This document shows positions 1 to 14,391 of a DNA stretch of 64,000 nucleotides, one piece after another (the stretch's first letter is position 1; the number at the start of each line of letters is the position of its first letter). The stretch lies in contig CM035227.1 in NCBI GenBank assembly GCA_020226215.1, positions 106,809,732 to 106,873,731 on the forward strand. Direction: 5' to 3'. The notes under the pieces are model-generated. The model was not told where the DNA came from. It saw only the letters and a list, made by a program, of their open reading frames with translations, and did not search any database. The DNA is from Sindora glabra (Eukaryota > Streptophyta > Magnoliopsida > Fabales > Fabaceae). The translations under genes were made by a program, and so were the position numbers.

Positions 1-359
1 AAAAAATTTTACCCCTTCTTATTTATCATTATCACAAATTAAAGTTATATTTATTGTCTTTTTAATTATACTTTTATTTAGGATCACCTTCAAACATTTT
101 TCATTGTTCCTCAATTCCTTGCAATTTCTTTTTTAGATTACTTCAATATTAATATACTTCTCTTTTGATAATAAATTATTTAAGACACAAGTGATACATG
201 TAATGCTTAAATCCGAAGCTTGGAGGGGATCTCAGAGCAACATACCAAATATCACTGTATTACTAAAAATAATAATATGATATATGATAATCAATAAATA
301 TTATTCACGTTAATGCAATAAATATATTCCTTCTGTTTTTCAGATAATATATGAATATG

Positions 360-805
360 TAATCTTTAGATGTCGTTTAGAATACAATTTTTTTTAAAAT
401 TGATTTCATTTTATTTTAATAAAAATAATTTCAATTTATTTATAAATAATTGTTTGAATACTTTTCTAAAAATAATGATTTTAATTCATTTACAAAGAAT
501 TATTTTGTTTAGATCAAAAAATATATAAAATTCAATTAAAAATATAAATTTTGATAGTATCATAATAAATAATATGTTAACAAGGAGGAAAAAATTTTAT
601 ATAATATATTTTTTAAGTCAAATGAAATGAATTTTAATGAAACATTTATTAAATTTGATAGATTGCACAATGATATAAATGTAATTAAAATAAAAATTAT
701 AAATAAAATAATTTTTTACTTAAAATTATATTTCATTTTAAAAAAATTATTCAAAAAATAAAATAAAATCTTATTTTTCATTGTATCAAATATCAAACAA
801 GTTAT
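360..805. mobile_element. Possible MITE with GTTT...ATACAA ends
   Basis: The left side GTCGTTTAGAATACAATTTT and the right side, which reads GTTTGATATTTGATACAATG on the other strand, are loosely inverted. The interior is AT-rich with further weak symmetry (ATTTCATTTTATTTTAAT versus AATAAAATAAAAT). No target duplication is visible. Confidence 0.3.
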
Positions 806-1039
806 CAGAGATGAATTTCTTTCTCATATCATTTAAGGTGAGAGCAGACAGAAGCAAGAAGGCCAGTGTCGTTTTGGCCATGCGCATAGGTTTTGCTTAA
901 CCAGCTCCATTTTCGATTATTTGCTGATGCAATCTTAGTTAGCGTTGATAAATGGTTCACTTAGTCGTTTCGTAAGGTAACACTGAACAACAGTTTTAAT
1001 CAATTGATTAACTTAAAACAGTTTTAATAATTAAATAAT

Positions 1040-2120
1040 CGATAAACATATTATTTAATCTTTCATTTATAAAGATAATAATTATTATATTTTTCAAATT
1101 TTATAATTAATATTACTTATATTTTACTTTTACTTTTACTACAATTATTCAATCCTTTATTCTTTTGTAATATTAAAATAAATAAAAATTTTAAAATAAA
1201 TTATTAAAAATGATTGTAACTATGTTGAATAGATATTTGTTTTTTAATTAAATTCTTTTTTTGTTATTTAATTAAGTGTTATGAGTGAAGAGGGAAATAA
1301 ATAATTATAATAAAATATAAAAATAAAAAATTAACAGTATTAGTTACGAAATTATTACGATATATTAATTACCATCTTTAGAAATAAGTAATTAATTGTT
1401 ATATTTATTCTTTAATTAATTAGCAATCACAAAATTTCCTTTTATATTATAAACCCAATACGTATACGTGCATTGCATGGAATTTTTTAATAGTACATAT
1501 TCAAAAATTAATTACTAATACATTCAAAATTAAAAAGATAGTAAGGATTTAAATTTGAAGAAGAGCACGACAATGTTATGGAAAAAAAAAAAGTTCACTT
1601 AATTAAGGAAATACAAACAACAAATGTACCTTTCCCAAGCCCGTCGCAATCGCCTCCACGGGAAACTCCTCCATGCCATTCTTTCCCATTATTTTTGGTC
1701 AATAAAAAATATGTAAAAATAAAATATATTATATAGTCAAACAAAATATTATGCTAAAAATGAATAGATATATTATTTACTCCTTTATTTATGAAGATGA
1801 TAATTATTATATCCTTTAGATTTCATTATTAGTATTATTAATTTCTTTTTTTATTTTTCTTATAATTATTCATTCCTCTATTCACTTATAATATTAAAAT
1901 AAATAAAAAAAATCAAGTTGATTATTAAATCTCACCTTAATAATGTTAAATACATACTTATTTTTGGTTGTATTATTTCTTTTCACTATTGATTTTAGTA
2001 TTACATGTGAAGGAATAGATAAATAATTATAACAAAAGTAAAAATAAAGATTTAATAATTCTAGTTATGAAATTTTAAAAATTTAATAATCACTACCTTT
2101 ATAAACAAAGGATTAGATGT
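1040..2120. repeat. Two diverged copies of a ~350-bp MITE-like repeat
   Basis: Segments at about 1040-1400 and 1760-2120 align in order: CATTTATAAAGATAATAATTATTATAT / TTTATGAAGATGATAATTATTATAT-type heads, ATTCAATCCTTTATTC / ATTCATTCCTCTATTC, TAATATTAAAATAAATAAAA, GAATAGATAAATAATTATAA-type blocks, and tails with CACTACCTTTATAAACAAAGG or its decayed form. The head and tail of each copy are roughly inverted, as in MITEs. By eye they differ at perhaps a third of sites. Confidence 0.5.
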
Positions 2121-3549
2121 CACTAAAATAAATTAATATTTATATCATAAATTATGCTACAAAAATTCAAAAATCATGACAATTTTGGTCCTATTTAACA
2201 ATTGATTAATTAAATTAGCAGTTAATTGATTAAATTAATTATAAATTGATAACTAATTATATTATCTAATTTAACTAAGTAATATCATTAGCTATTTTCA
2301 TAAATATATTTGATAAAATCAATTATTTATTATTAGTAGTTTGTATATAAATTAATATATAAGGATATATATTAAGATTTATTTAAATTTTTTAATTAAA
2401 TAATATTTTATATTATAATCTATTATTTATTATATTATTTTTAAAAAAATTATATCATTATAATTTATTTTACTTATATTATTTTTCTTTAAAAATGGAT
2501 AATTATAATTTTTTAGTAAAGAAATATTTGTAACATTTTAGGAGATACAATAACTATTAAAATTTATCCTATAAGTATTTTTTATATTAAATTTAAAATT
2601 TATGTATATTTATCATTAAAAACATTGATAAATCTTATATTTTTAAGTATAAAAACATATCTTTTACAAGTGATATTATTCTGTTATTTCTTTTTTTAAT
2701 ATATATCATTCTTTAATTTAACAGATATTATTTGATAAAATATTAATTTTTTTAATAAATTTTTTATTATTATTTTCTTATTTTTTATATAATTTTATAT
2801 AAAAATGATTATATTCATATAAATTTTTATTATTATATAAATATTTTATATAATTTATTATACTTATTTAGTTTTTATTTAAAAATAAATAATTATAATT
2901 TATTATATGCATTAGATATTTCTTTAAGAAATATATAAATATAATTTAGCCTTTTTTATTTATCAAAGATGGAAATGTAAAAATTTTATAATTATAAGCA
3001 AGAATATCATTTCTATATTAAATATAAATCAACAATTTCAAAAAGTTACTATTATTAACTTTTTTGAAATGATTGTTTGATAATTATAAGTTGGCTGAAT
3101 TAGGTTTTGCCAAACACTGAGATCAACTAATTGAATTGATCAAATAGACTTGATCAAACAATTTAAGACACTTAAATCAAGTAAAAATTAATTAAAAAAT
3201 TATTTACCAAACATCCTCTTTATCTCTTGCTATCTGAATAAAAAATAAAAAAATTTATGTCACAAAAAAAATTTGCTTGTAATAAAATGTTATTTATATC
3301 ACCAATTAAGTTATAAGAACAAATTCATGTAACAAAGAATCACTTGTGTATGAAAAACTTTAATTGAAATAAAATATTACTTATGCTATAAACTAAATTT
3401 TGAGAATATATTCTCTATGGCAAAGTATCATTTATTTTGTTATATAAATTAGAAAATTTTTCTGTGATAAAATATTACTTATGCCACTAATTAATTCTAC
3501 AAATAAAGTTATAATCAAATATATCATTTCTATTGCAAATATACAAATA

Positions 3550-4050
3550 AAAAAAGACCAATTATAATAGATGTAATATGCTTCAATATAGTGGACAAAA
3601 TATATAAGGGCATTTAGTAAATAATTGATTTATTAGTTGAGATAGGGAATTTTTAATTGATTGATTAAGCTCAACAATTATTTAGAATATCTAATAAATA
3701 ACTTATTTGGTTAAGTGATTGACTCGTAATTAATCAAAATAAAATAGTTATGACACCTAAAATTTTCAATCAACTAATAGGTGCAATATGCTTCAATATA
3801 GTGGACAAAATCTATAAATAAAAAAAAGACTAATTATAATAGGTGCAATATGCCTCAATATAGTGGACAAAATATATAAGGATATTTAGTAAATAATTGA
3901 TTCAATAGTTGAGATAGAGAGCTTTTAACTGATTAATTAAACCTAAAAGTTATTTTAAGTGTTTAGTAAATAATTTATTTGATCAACTGATTGACTTCTA
4001 ATAAATCAAAATAAAATAGTCATGACACCTAAAATTTTCAATTAACTAAG
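3550..4050. repeat. Tandem direct repeat (~270-bp unit)
   Basis: The phrase AATATGCTTCAATATAGTGG appears at about 3576 and 3786, and with one change near 3848. Around it repeat ACAAAATATATAAGG, TTAGTAAATAATTGATT, AGTTGAGATAG and CATGACACCTAAAATTTTCAAT. The arrangement is one full copy, a short partial copy, then a second full copy. Confidence 0.75.
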
Positions 4051-4812
4051 TCATAAAATATATGTAAAAAAATAAAATTATCCCTAAATTATATAGTTAT
4101 TTGAAAAGACAAAACATAATATCTTATTTTAATTAGGACAATTCTACTATATTCAGACTAAAAGTCTAGGTATGGATATCGTAATTTAGTAGCAACATAA
4201 TAGTCATCAGATTTAAAAGATAAAAAAATGGATGATTGATATGAGTTTATAACTTACTTACTGAAAAAATAAATATCACTTATATAATATTAATTTTCTC
4301 ACTCTCATACATTATACTTTTTATAAAAATGATCATATATACACCAATGTAATGGATAGGCTTAGTTTTATATTTTTTATAATTTTCTAAATTTTTTTAT
4401 TGAACATGGAAATAAAAATACATTAATTAAATTTTTAATCAAAAGTAAACACTTAATTTCTCATTTAATATAATAGAAAGCATGTAAATGATTTACATTT
4501 TGAAAAGGAATATTGAAATAATATTTTTTTACATTATCATACTTTTAGATATAATAGTATGATTATCAATTAATTTTTATTATAGCAATACTATTATTTT
4601 TAAATTTAATACTCAATTTATTTGGATATTTTTTGCATTAAATATGAATTTGTTATTTTATTGCAATTAGTGAAATAATTTTTTGAGTTTTTATAAATTT
4701 TTTCAGTATTAAAATTTATATAGCTAGTAATGATTTAAAATAAATTTTTATAATTGATTATTAATATTAGACCAATATTATTGGATTAATAGTGATTTGC
4801 ATAGTAATTTAT

Positions 4813-5705
4813 TGGGTTATAAAATATATTCAATAATCAATGCATGTAATTTGTATATAAATTATTTATATTGAAAAAAAATTATAAATGATAGATCATG
4901 TATATAATATATTAAAAAAAGTATGACAAATTTTTTTACTTATGAATGTATTTTTAATTTTAATGTTAAAGATTTTTTTATAAATTTTCTATTCTCAATG
5001 AAAATGAAAATGAAAAATAATTAATGCAAATACATAAATTTTTTATTTTAATGAAAAATATGCACTTCTAAATTTTATATACATAGGTGTATAATATTAA
5101 AAAAATAGTATTACTGATCTTGATGTATTTAATTTTTCAAATTTTCAATATATAAGTAATGACGAAGAGTTTCAAAATTAATGATTTAAATATAATGCTA
5201 TTAATAACATTATTATTTCTTAAGGAAGCATGTAAGATATTAAAATTGAAATTGAAATTGAAATTTTAAATTTTTATATGATGAATTTATGATATTTTTA
5301 AAATTTTAAAACTTTAGATAATTTAATAATTTTAAAAATTATTAAAATAAAAAAATTTAATTACATATTTTAATATATAAATAGTTATGATTAAATAATT
5401 TTAATTTAATAATTTAAAATTTTATTATATTATTTTAAGTATCCATGCATAAACTATTTATCAGTGAAGTATATCCATTACATTTTTACCCGTGAATGTT
5501 TATAACTAAGTATTTGTATATAAATTATTTATCTGTGAATGTATATAACTAATACATTTTTATTTACATATTTTTATTCATATATGTAAAGAAAAATATA
5601 TTTTAAACAATAAAATGCCAAAAATTATTTATTCATTTTTTTAATCTTAAAAAATTAAAATCATAATCTTACATACTATTTTTAAAATCTAACATATAAA
5701 ATTAG

Positions 5706-5755
<50 letters not shown>

Positions 5756-6311
5756 CCTGAAAATATTGTTTCAAAAATTAAGTATAATACATATATTATG
5801 CAAATCCTAACTTTCAATATATAATTCTTAAATTTAAATTGAAATACTTTAAATATTTTTAAATTTTAGATTTATATATAAAAAAATTTGAAAATTAATT
5901 AAGTCAAAATTTTATTAAAAAAATAAATAATAAATTTTAAAAAAAAATTAAGCTATGTATTTCTCTTTACTTTTTTTGGATCATAAAACATATTCAATAA
6001 TCAATACATGTGATCTGCATATAAATTATTTATATTGAGCTAAAATTATAAATGATAGATCATGTATATAATATATTAAAATATTTTATAATAAAATTTT
6101 TTATCTATGAATGTATTTTTAATTTTAAATGTTAAAATTTTTTTTGTAAATTTTCTATTCTCAATGAAAATGAAATAGAAAATAATTAAAGTGAATATAT
6201 GAATTTTTTTATTTTGATAAAAAATATGCACTTCTTAATTTTATATACGAAGGTATATAGTATTAAAAAATAGCATTATTGATCTTAATGTATTTAATTT
6301 TTCAAATTTAT
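4813..6311. repeat. Pair of ~335-bp direct repeats 1.17 kb apart
   Basis: The copies at 4813-5147 and 5979-6311 share long exact runs such as TATAAATTATTTATATTGA, AAATGATAGATCATGTATAT, AATTTTCTATTCTCAATGAA and AAATATGCACTTCT. Direct terminal copies around an internal stretch without ORFs could be LTRs of a tiny non-autonomous element or simply dispersed repeats. The ends do not show clear TG...CA. An (AT)n tract sits between them at 5710-5753. Confidence 0.6.
5710..5753. repeat. (AT)n microsatellite
   Basis: About 22 uninterrupted AT dinucleotides between the two copies of the 335-bp direct repeat. Confidence 0.95.
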
Positions 6312-6406
6312 TCATCGCTGAAAGAATTTAAAATTACAATGAAACCTTTTAGTTTTTATTTTTCTTTTTAAACTTATTTTAAAATTTTTATTTTTATTTT
6401 GAAAAT

Positions 6407-6410
<4 letters not shown>

Positions 6411-6492
<82 letters not shown>
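6411..6492. repeat. Compound (AT)20(GT)21 microsatellite
   Basis: Twenty AT units (6411-6450) change directly to about 21 GT units (6451-6492). Likely highly polymorphic. Confidence 0.95.
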
Positions 6493-6498
<6 letters not shown>

Positions 6499-6499
6499 A

Positions 6500-8210
6500 A
6501 GTCTAAATTTTTAAATTTATATAGGAAAAAATATTTAGGCCTAACTTATTTTTATAAACCCATAAGTTCATAAAAAAATTTGGAGCAGAAATAAAATTAG
6601 AATAAATTTAAGTCTTAAATTATAAAGTTTATAAATAGGTAAATTACTTAAAAACCTATTTTGTACATAAATAGGTGTCATTTATTCATTGATTTATCAT
6701 TTAGTTTGAGTATGGAAGAACTATCATTTTAATTAAAATGATAGAAAATAGGATTGAACCCTAAACCTTAGGATATAAAGAGATAGTTCAATCATTAAGT
6801 TTCTAAATATTTTTGGTCATTTATGTATCAATTTAATATATATTAGAGTGAAATAGTTTTAAATAAATAATAAATAGCCATTCAATTTTTCATTAATTAA
6901 ACTTATATAATAAAATTAATATATATCAACAAAATAAATATTATAATATATTAAAATTTATTTTATATAATATTTAATAAATTTAAATTATTTACATATT
7001 AAAAATAAAAATTATTAAGATTAATATATATAATACATTTATACACAATAATTTTTTCAATTCATTGCTCAATCTAATTTTTAAAATAATATTTAAATAA
7101 AAATAAATTATTTAAAGTAAAAAATATTATAAAAATATTTATGTTATAATGGATTTACTATTTTCATAATATATATATTATGAAAAAAGTAAAACTATTA
7201 TAACATATATAAATAATATGATTTGTGGCATAAGTGACAACATGTTTTATTATAAAAATATAAAATAAATTTTTACATTCATTATTTTAATATTAAGTAA
7301 ACTTTTATTTAAAATATTTTGAAAATAATAATTATGTAAAATTGTATATAATTTAATACTAATTAAATCATTATGTTAAAAAAATTTAACTAAATTATAT
7401 TTGACAGGTGGTGTATACATAAAATAGTCTAAAATTTTATTGTGATCCCTCATTAATTTCAACTATATTGATTTTGCTTCTCACATATATTTTGTATCAA
7501 TTTTATCCCTTATAAATAATATTTAATTAATTTGATCCATTCATTTGCAATTATATTGATGGGTTAATGAAATGGTAAATGAAAGAATAAAAATAATATA
7601 TAAATAATTTATGAGAGATGAAATTGATACTAAAAATTTAACATATATAAATAATTGAATGATTTAATGTATATTTGTGAATGATAAAAGCAAGTATTAT
7701 AAATTTAAAAAAAATTAAAAGTAAGCAAATTTATAATAATTTAAAAATTAATTTATAATTAAAATCTAAATATGCATAATGGTTAAAAATTAATATTTAT
7801 ATGAATATTTGTTTCATATAATTTAACTTTTGCTAAAGAATTTTTAGAAAATAATAAAAAATTACTCAAAAAATGTAAAAATTTTGCCTTTATCTTATAA
7901 TAACATAATTAACAATAATTAATAAAAAATTATTAATAGAGACAAAATTGACTAATTAATTATTTATAAGAGATAAAATTGATACAAGAATTTGTAAGCA
8001 ACAAATTTGATACAAATAAAATTGGTGATAGAACAAATGAAATTTTAGTCTGTACAAAATAATTTTATAAATAAAATCATAAAATTTTTAATCTTAGTAT
8101 ATTTTTATTATATGTATTTATATAATATTTTATTATATCATTAGTATCATATGAGTGTAATTTTATTTTTAAAGTCAATTAAATCATGAAATTTTTTATA
8201 AATTTTATTG
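6500..8210. other. AT-rich intergenic DNA
   Basis: Apart from the possible SINE scrap near 6.7-6.8 kb, I see no ORF, clear repeat border or structural signal. Simple A/T-rich text with scattered short self-similarities. Confidence 0.5.
6690..6830 (-). mobile_element. Possible decayed SINE-like fragment
   Basis: On the - strand the stretch reads TTAGGGTTCAATCC (a box B-like sequence), preceded by AACTTAATGATTGAACTATCTC, which could be a decayed box A region. No tail or target duplication was recognised, so this is only suggestive. Confidence 0.25.
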
Positions 8211-8214
8211 TATT

Positions 8215-8428
8215 ATAATATTGAAGAAGTATTAACAATGATTGGTCCAAATTATTAGGAGTTCAATTCTCTTGAGCAAGATTTTAAGTTTGAATATTAT
8301 GAATAAAAAAAATTATCATAAGGAAAATATTACTCATCTGAAAGGAGTCCAACTTATGTTCAATCTAAATTAGTCAAAGGCCCAATATAACTTATCGAAT
8401 ATTAGGTAATTTATACCAAAAAATAATA
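8215..8428 (+). mobile_element. SINE-like repeat, copy 1 of a family present twice in the window
   Basis: The sequence ends in AATATTAGGTAATTTATACC followed by a short A run. It also holds TATGAATAAAAAAAATTAT and a GGCCCAATATAACTTATCGA block. The same ordered blocks recur at 63790-63995 (ATGAATGAAAAAAATTATTG, GAAGTCCAATGTAACCTACT, AATATTAGATGATTTATAC). The segment AAGTTTGAATATT occupies the place of the other copy's box B-like GAGTTCGAGTCTC. I read both as diverged members of one tRNA-derived SINE family. The 5' border is uncertain. Confidence 0.5.
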
Positions 8429-9388
8429 TTAAATTAGTAAATTAGCATAATGCTTGATATTTCTTAATTTAAAGATTTATGTTTAATTCTTTGTAAATAC
8501 AATTTTCGGTTTCCTAATAAATAAAGTTTAACAATTTATTTAACAAATTTTAATTTTAATCATAATATTATAATGTGTCATGTTTACTCTAATAAGTTAC
8601 ATAACTATGTAACATTACCCAAATTTAAATACTCAATTTTTAAAGTGCCTATTGGTTTCACGTTAATGAAAGTATTCATTTTTTTAGATACTCAAGTTTT
8701 CGAGTATCCATTGGTCCAGGTCGTCATTGAAACTTTTTTTTAATATATATAGTAATGTAAATAAGTTATTTCACCACCACCAGAAAGTTGATAGTGTCTT
8801 TAGGTTCGTTAAAAAAGAAAAGGAAAGGAAAGGAAATTAGAAAATGAAAGGTAGGAAAAAGGAGAGAATAGATAGTTAAAAAAAGTGATTTTATTTATTT
8901 ATATGTTTAGAAAATTTATTGATATTATTGAATTGAAGAAACAAAAAATAATGAATAGTAATGAAGAGCATTGAATACCTTTAAAAGAATAATCATAAGC
9001 TTTATACGGATTAGAAGTAAAAAATTTAACATTAAAATATATGATTATAATTTTATTATAATAAAAAATTAAATTTAGAAACCCCCATATATAAACACCA
9101 AATTTATATATACTGCAAATACTCACTCCAATCTATCAAGAAAAAAAAATACAAATAGAATGAAAATCTTATATTAATTTAAAAATGCCTCATTAAAAGC
9201 TCAACAGATAAGTTTAGAAAATTATTTAAAATATCAAAATGAAAAATCATGAAAAGCACATCTATTATCTGTGCTTTAAATTCATTGCGTAATAAACATA
9301 CGATATACTGTAAGACGAAAAAAAAATAATAAAAGGAAAAAATAAAGGAAGAAAATATACTAAAATTATAAAAGTTTAAATTGTCTTG

Positions 9389-9446
9389 ATTTTAAATATA
9401 AAATATATAATATCATGATTTTAAATATAAAATATATAAGATCATG
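9389..9446. repeat. ~31-bp tandem duplication
   Basis: TGATTTTAAATATAAAATAT followed by ATAATATCA / ATAAGATCA occurs twice in a row. Purely non-coding AT-rich DNA. Confidence 0.75.
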
Positions 9447-9663
9447 CTATAAATAACATATAAAATATAATTTATTATCATTATTATTTATTTTTATTAT
9501 TATAGTATTATACATATAATAATTATTGTTATTGTCATTATTATATTATACTATTTTTTTGTTTGGTAATATAAAAAAAGATAGAAAGAAGAGAAAAAAT
9601 AAGAAAAAATACAATTCATATAATAAATACTACCAAAAATTGGTATTATTTGTTAATATATAG

Positions 9664-9735
<72 letters not shown>
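9664..9735. repeat. (ATT)24 microsatellite
   Basis: About 24 uninterrupted ATT trinucleotides followed by a short GC-containing sequence (CGGCCTAGACGG). Confidence 0.95.
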
Positions 9736-9736
<1 letters not shown>

Positions 9737-10372
9737 GGCCTAGACGGCAAAGCCAGTTTCATTTGATTTATATTTAATGCAAGATATAAATCTGAAAAAT
9801 AATATAAAAAGATATGATAAAATTAACATAAAATGTTCATTGTAATTTTTAAATACTTTCATAAGGGTGTGGAATATGTGATAATTCAATATATAATTCC
9901 TATATTAGAATTTATTTTGTATAAATATATTTATAATAAAAATAAAATATATTATGTTATATTTATATCAATTGGTTATATCAGTATTTGAATTATAAAT
10001 AATAGGAGTGAATATAAAAAATGATTAAAAAATAAAATATTATATTATACTTAATGATATTTGCATTTAAACTATAAATAACATGAATAAATATGTAATA
10101 AAGTAAATCAAAATAAAAGAATCAGTTATTGAGCTATTAAGTAACAACAATTAAAAATAAAATATATGATTAAATAATTTAATTAAATAAATATTTAACT
10201 TATTTACAATATATTTATAATAAAAATATTATGTTATATTATACTTCTAGATAATATTATAATTTGAGTTACAAATAGTAATAATAATTTAAAAAATATG
10301 CAATATAGTAGATAAAATGAAATAAAATGGCCTATGAATTATAAAGTTTTAAAAAAAATTAATTTAAAATAT

Positions 10373-10583
10373 AACATTTGAAAATTGATACAAATAAAAT
10401 ATTTACAAAATTTAAATAAATAAATTAGATTTTAATTTTCAGTTATTTTTATTAAAAAATAAATCATATAATTAATTAATACTTTCTATATTAAAATTTA
10501 TATATAACATTTGAAAATTGATATTAATAAGATATTTACAAAATTTAAATAATTTAATTAATACTTTCTATATTAATATTTTA
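10373..10583. repeat. Diverged ~130-bp tandem repeat
   Basis: TAACATTTGAAAATTGATA, ATATTTACAAAATTTAAATAA and ATTAATACTTTCTATATTAA each occur twice in the same order, with a shortened second copy. Confidence 0.65.
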
Positions 10584-12739
10584 ACTTATTTAAAATATTA
10601 TTGATATAAAAATTAAGTATATCATTTTCTATTTATATTATTTAGTGATATTAATGAATGAGTTATCAATATAAATATAAAAAATAAAACTATGTAATGA
10701 AGAAAATAAAAAGATGAGAAACAATGTTGAGCAATAAAGTGATAAGAGTTAAAAAAATATAATAAAAGTAAACTAAAAAAGAAGAAATATGCAACGAAAT
10801 AAATAAAAAAATGGTGCGTGAAATGGAAAGTAATATTAGTTAAAAATATAATAAAAATAGACGTAAAAGGGGGAGAACAACATGTAATGGAACACATAAA
10901 AAGAAGAAGATAAAAAGTGTATCAAATTTGCAATAAAGAGAGTTAAAAATAGAATATGTAAATTCAATTGAATTAACACCCTAATTTATTTAAAATATTT
11001 TTATAATATTTTTACTACATAATAACATTGGGAGGTGTCGTAAAAAATAGAAATGGGTAAAAAATACACAATAAAGTAGATAAAAAATAACGTGAGATCT
11101 ATAAAGCAATATAATATAATAATAATATATCTATTAATTATAATTATAAAATAATATAATTCATAAAATATATAAACATATATGCAATAATAATGAAATG
11201 GTGTAAATATGAAATGTAATAAAAAAAAAGAAAAATAAAAGGAAAAGGGTTTGAGCGGGAAATGGGAAAAGTGTAGGGAAACAAGTGATAAAGAAAATTT
11301 AAAAATGACAAAGTAGAATTAGATTAGATTAGAAGAATTTTATATATATATATATATAGATAGATAGATTTCTTACATTTTCTTCTTTCGATGAATTAAA
11401 GATCTCAAACTAAAACTTTCACTATTTTATTCCTTCATTTTTGTCCATCAAACTAAAAAGTTAATGTTTAAACTAATATTACGAGGATCAGGGTAACGAA
11501 GAAACGAAAAACAACCATTGCTAAGAACAAAAATATTCTCGATGTACAGGAATGATCATCAACATAAAACACTGATTTATTGTTATTGAAGTGACTGCAA
11601 GAATCAGAATAAGATTATGTAATCCTTTTAATTATAAATTTAAATCTCCTTCAACAATAATTCTTTTATTTAGTGATGATTCTATAACAAAAGGTTCCTT
11701 ATTTTAACTTAATTCAACTTCTCACACCTGTCATTATTGTATACAAACACATGACCGAGAGATTAAGGTTTCATTTAATGAGAGCAACAAATAAATTAAC
11801 TTATAATTAATAAATAATAATTAATAAATTAATTAATTATTTAAAAAATATTTTATAAAATTAATTATTTAATTAATTAAAATTATAAAATGATATAAAA
11901 GAATATATTAATTAATATATATAATTAAAATAATTTATATTTATTTAAAAATTATATTATATTAACATAATTAAGAAATTTAAAATAAAATAAAATATTT
12001 TATATTTAATTAATTATATTTTATAAACTTATATATTTATTTACTTACATAATTCTTATTTTATTATTATTTATAACAAAATTATAATTATATAATTTAA
12101 AATTATGATATAATTATATTAGACTTAAGTTAATTATATTTTATAAAAAATATTTAAATTTACGTTATAAAATTTATGAGTTAAAAATTAATAAAAAGAA
12201 TAAAAATAAATTTAAAAAAATTTGAAGAGGTAGTAACTTATAAATTATAAATTATTATAAATATTTATTAAATTAAAATTTATTTATTTCTATAAAATAG
12301 CATAAAAAACGCTTCCAAAGTTTGCGCGAAATAGAGCTTTAAAAAGTTTTAAAATTTTAACTGGTGGATAATAGTAATTGTTATGATTTTCTTTATTAAA
12401 TTGACAAGGTCCTCCTTCGAGTTTTTATATGCTTAACTTAAAACACTTATTTTTAATCTCATTTAATTTTTATAAATATTAATATTTTGAAAGTTAAAAG
12501 TTAAATTTTTCTAATAATAATAAAAATAATCAAATCATTAGACGCACATATGCACATATCTAAAATCAAATTTTATATGTAGAAAGAAACATAAAACCTT
12601 CAAAAAGAAATTATTAAATACTACTTAAATTAAAAAATTTTAATTAATTGTTCTGATTTTTTAATATACACAAAGAGATTTCATAAAATTAATAATTATT
12701 TTTATTTATTAAGTAAAATTAAAAATATATATTATAATT

Positions 12740-14318
12740 AGAACGTCAGGAACTTTTCGCTGGAAAACCGTAATTATTATTATGACGTCTTCCAAATGGG
12801 AACGAAGATATACCCTCCACTCACAAGTGAGTAGTCAATTTCCAGATCGTGTTTTTCGATCCACCATGGCATTGAATTTGATCAGGTGGGGCAGCCCAAA
12901 TTGTCGTGATCTTCCCAGGGGCCATACTGTCCTGGAAAAGGACGCTTTTTAAATAGAAAACGTGATTAATTGATGGGATGCTAATTTTGAAAAGAAAGCA
13001 CCAAAATATTCATCATACAAACTTGGGGGACATTGCTTCCACACCACACTTGCAAAATCTGTTTTCTATTTTTTGCCCCGTCAGTTGGAGAAACCATTGC
13101 AGTAGAGTTTGGAGAATTACAAACCTAAACTAAGAGATCATAGTCCAAATCAAAGGTAAATAACGTGAAATAGATTAAGGTGGTAGATGTAACAGAGGAT
13201 GCAATAGAGGAGACATTTGATTCACATGATTGTCCATAATCATTTGATTGTAGCTCCACTAAAAGGTTGGATGTAAAATGCACTTGAGCTATAATTGATT
13301 CTTTGAGAAAATTGTAGGGTGGTATGATCATGAAAAAGCAAGGTGGTTTGTGAGTCCTTTCTTGGAATCATAAAAATTTCTAAAAAATTTCTTATATATT
13401 ATTTTGTAGGGTTAAATTGCTTCTAAGAAGATTGTTGGATGGCAAACATGACTTTTTTTATTATAAAGAAAAATTAACTTGTGTAAATATTTTATTTCAC
13501 TGTTTGTGCATCATTAAATTTAATGGAGAATCATGATTGTTTTTGGTAATTGTGATAGATTCAATGTCTATAACTTTCTAATGGGAGGAAAAAGTGGTTT
13601 ATAATGATTAGCATTAAATAAAGATGATTTGAAATGTCAAATTTTTTATTATGACATGATAATTATGATAGAGTCGTTAACACTTCAAAAAAAAAAAAAT
13701 ACATTATTGAAGGTTGGAAATGTACTTTTCACCATCCATAATGTTGACCTATTTGTGACTGACATATCCAATCTAATGGCAACTTGAATGGAACTTCAAA
13801 AATTTTCCCTTCTTGAACATGTGGTTTGTAGCAAAGCAAACAAAAGCCTTAAATCGTTTGGGAAAAATCATTCTATCCAAATTTGTACTAAAATCTTTGC
13901 ATTGACAAAGAAGATCCTTAATTTGTTGTTGCTTCAAATCAAGGTCTAATTTATTACTTTCTAATCTCTTAATTTGATCAATCAGTTTATTAATCTCATT
14001 TTGCAAGTGTTCGTTATAAGAATTTATTGCTTGAATCTTAATTTTTTATTTAATATTTATTGAAATATCTCGACTAATTTTTAATTCAATGGACATCATT
14101 GGTATTACTTTTTTGAAAATAGTAACCAAGATGCTCACAATCACACATGCAAAAGATGACCACTATTTATTTAAAAACATCCCATGAGATAACTCCTCAA
14201 AACAATCTATATCAAAATTGTTAGAGGAAAGTCCAGTATTCCCACTTAAATATTTGCATAAGATCAGTCTTCCTTCCTTTTTTTTTTTTTTGTGGTCCAA
14301 GTATATATTTATCTCGCT

Positions 14319-14391
<73 letters not shown>

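Larger units (their letters stand above)
8430..12740. other. AT-rich intergenic DNA with small repeats
   Basis: It contains only the listed microsatellite and short tandem repeats. Small open frames at 8899-9126 and 10622-10897 on the - strand are Phe/Ile/Tyr-rich products of AT bias, not genes. Confidence 0.5.
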
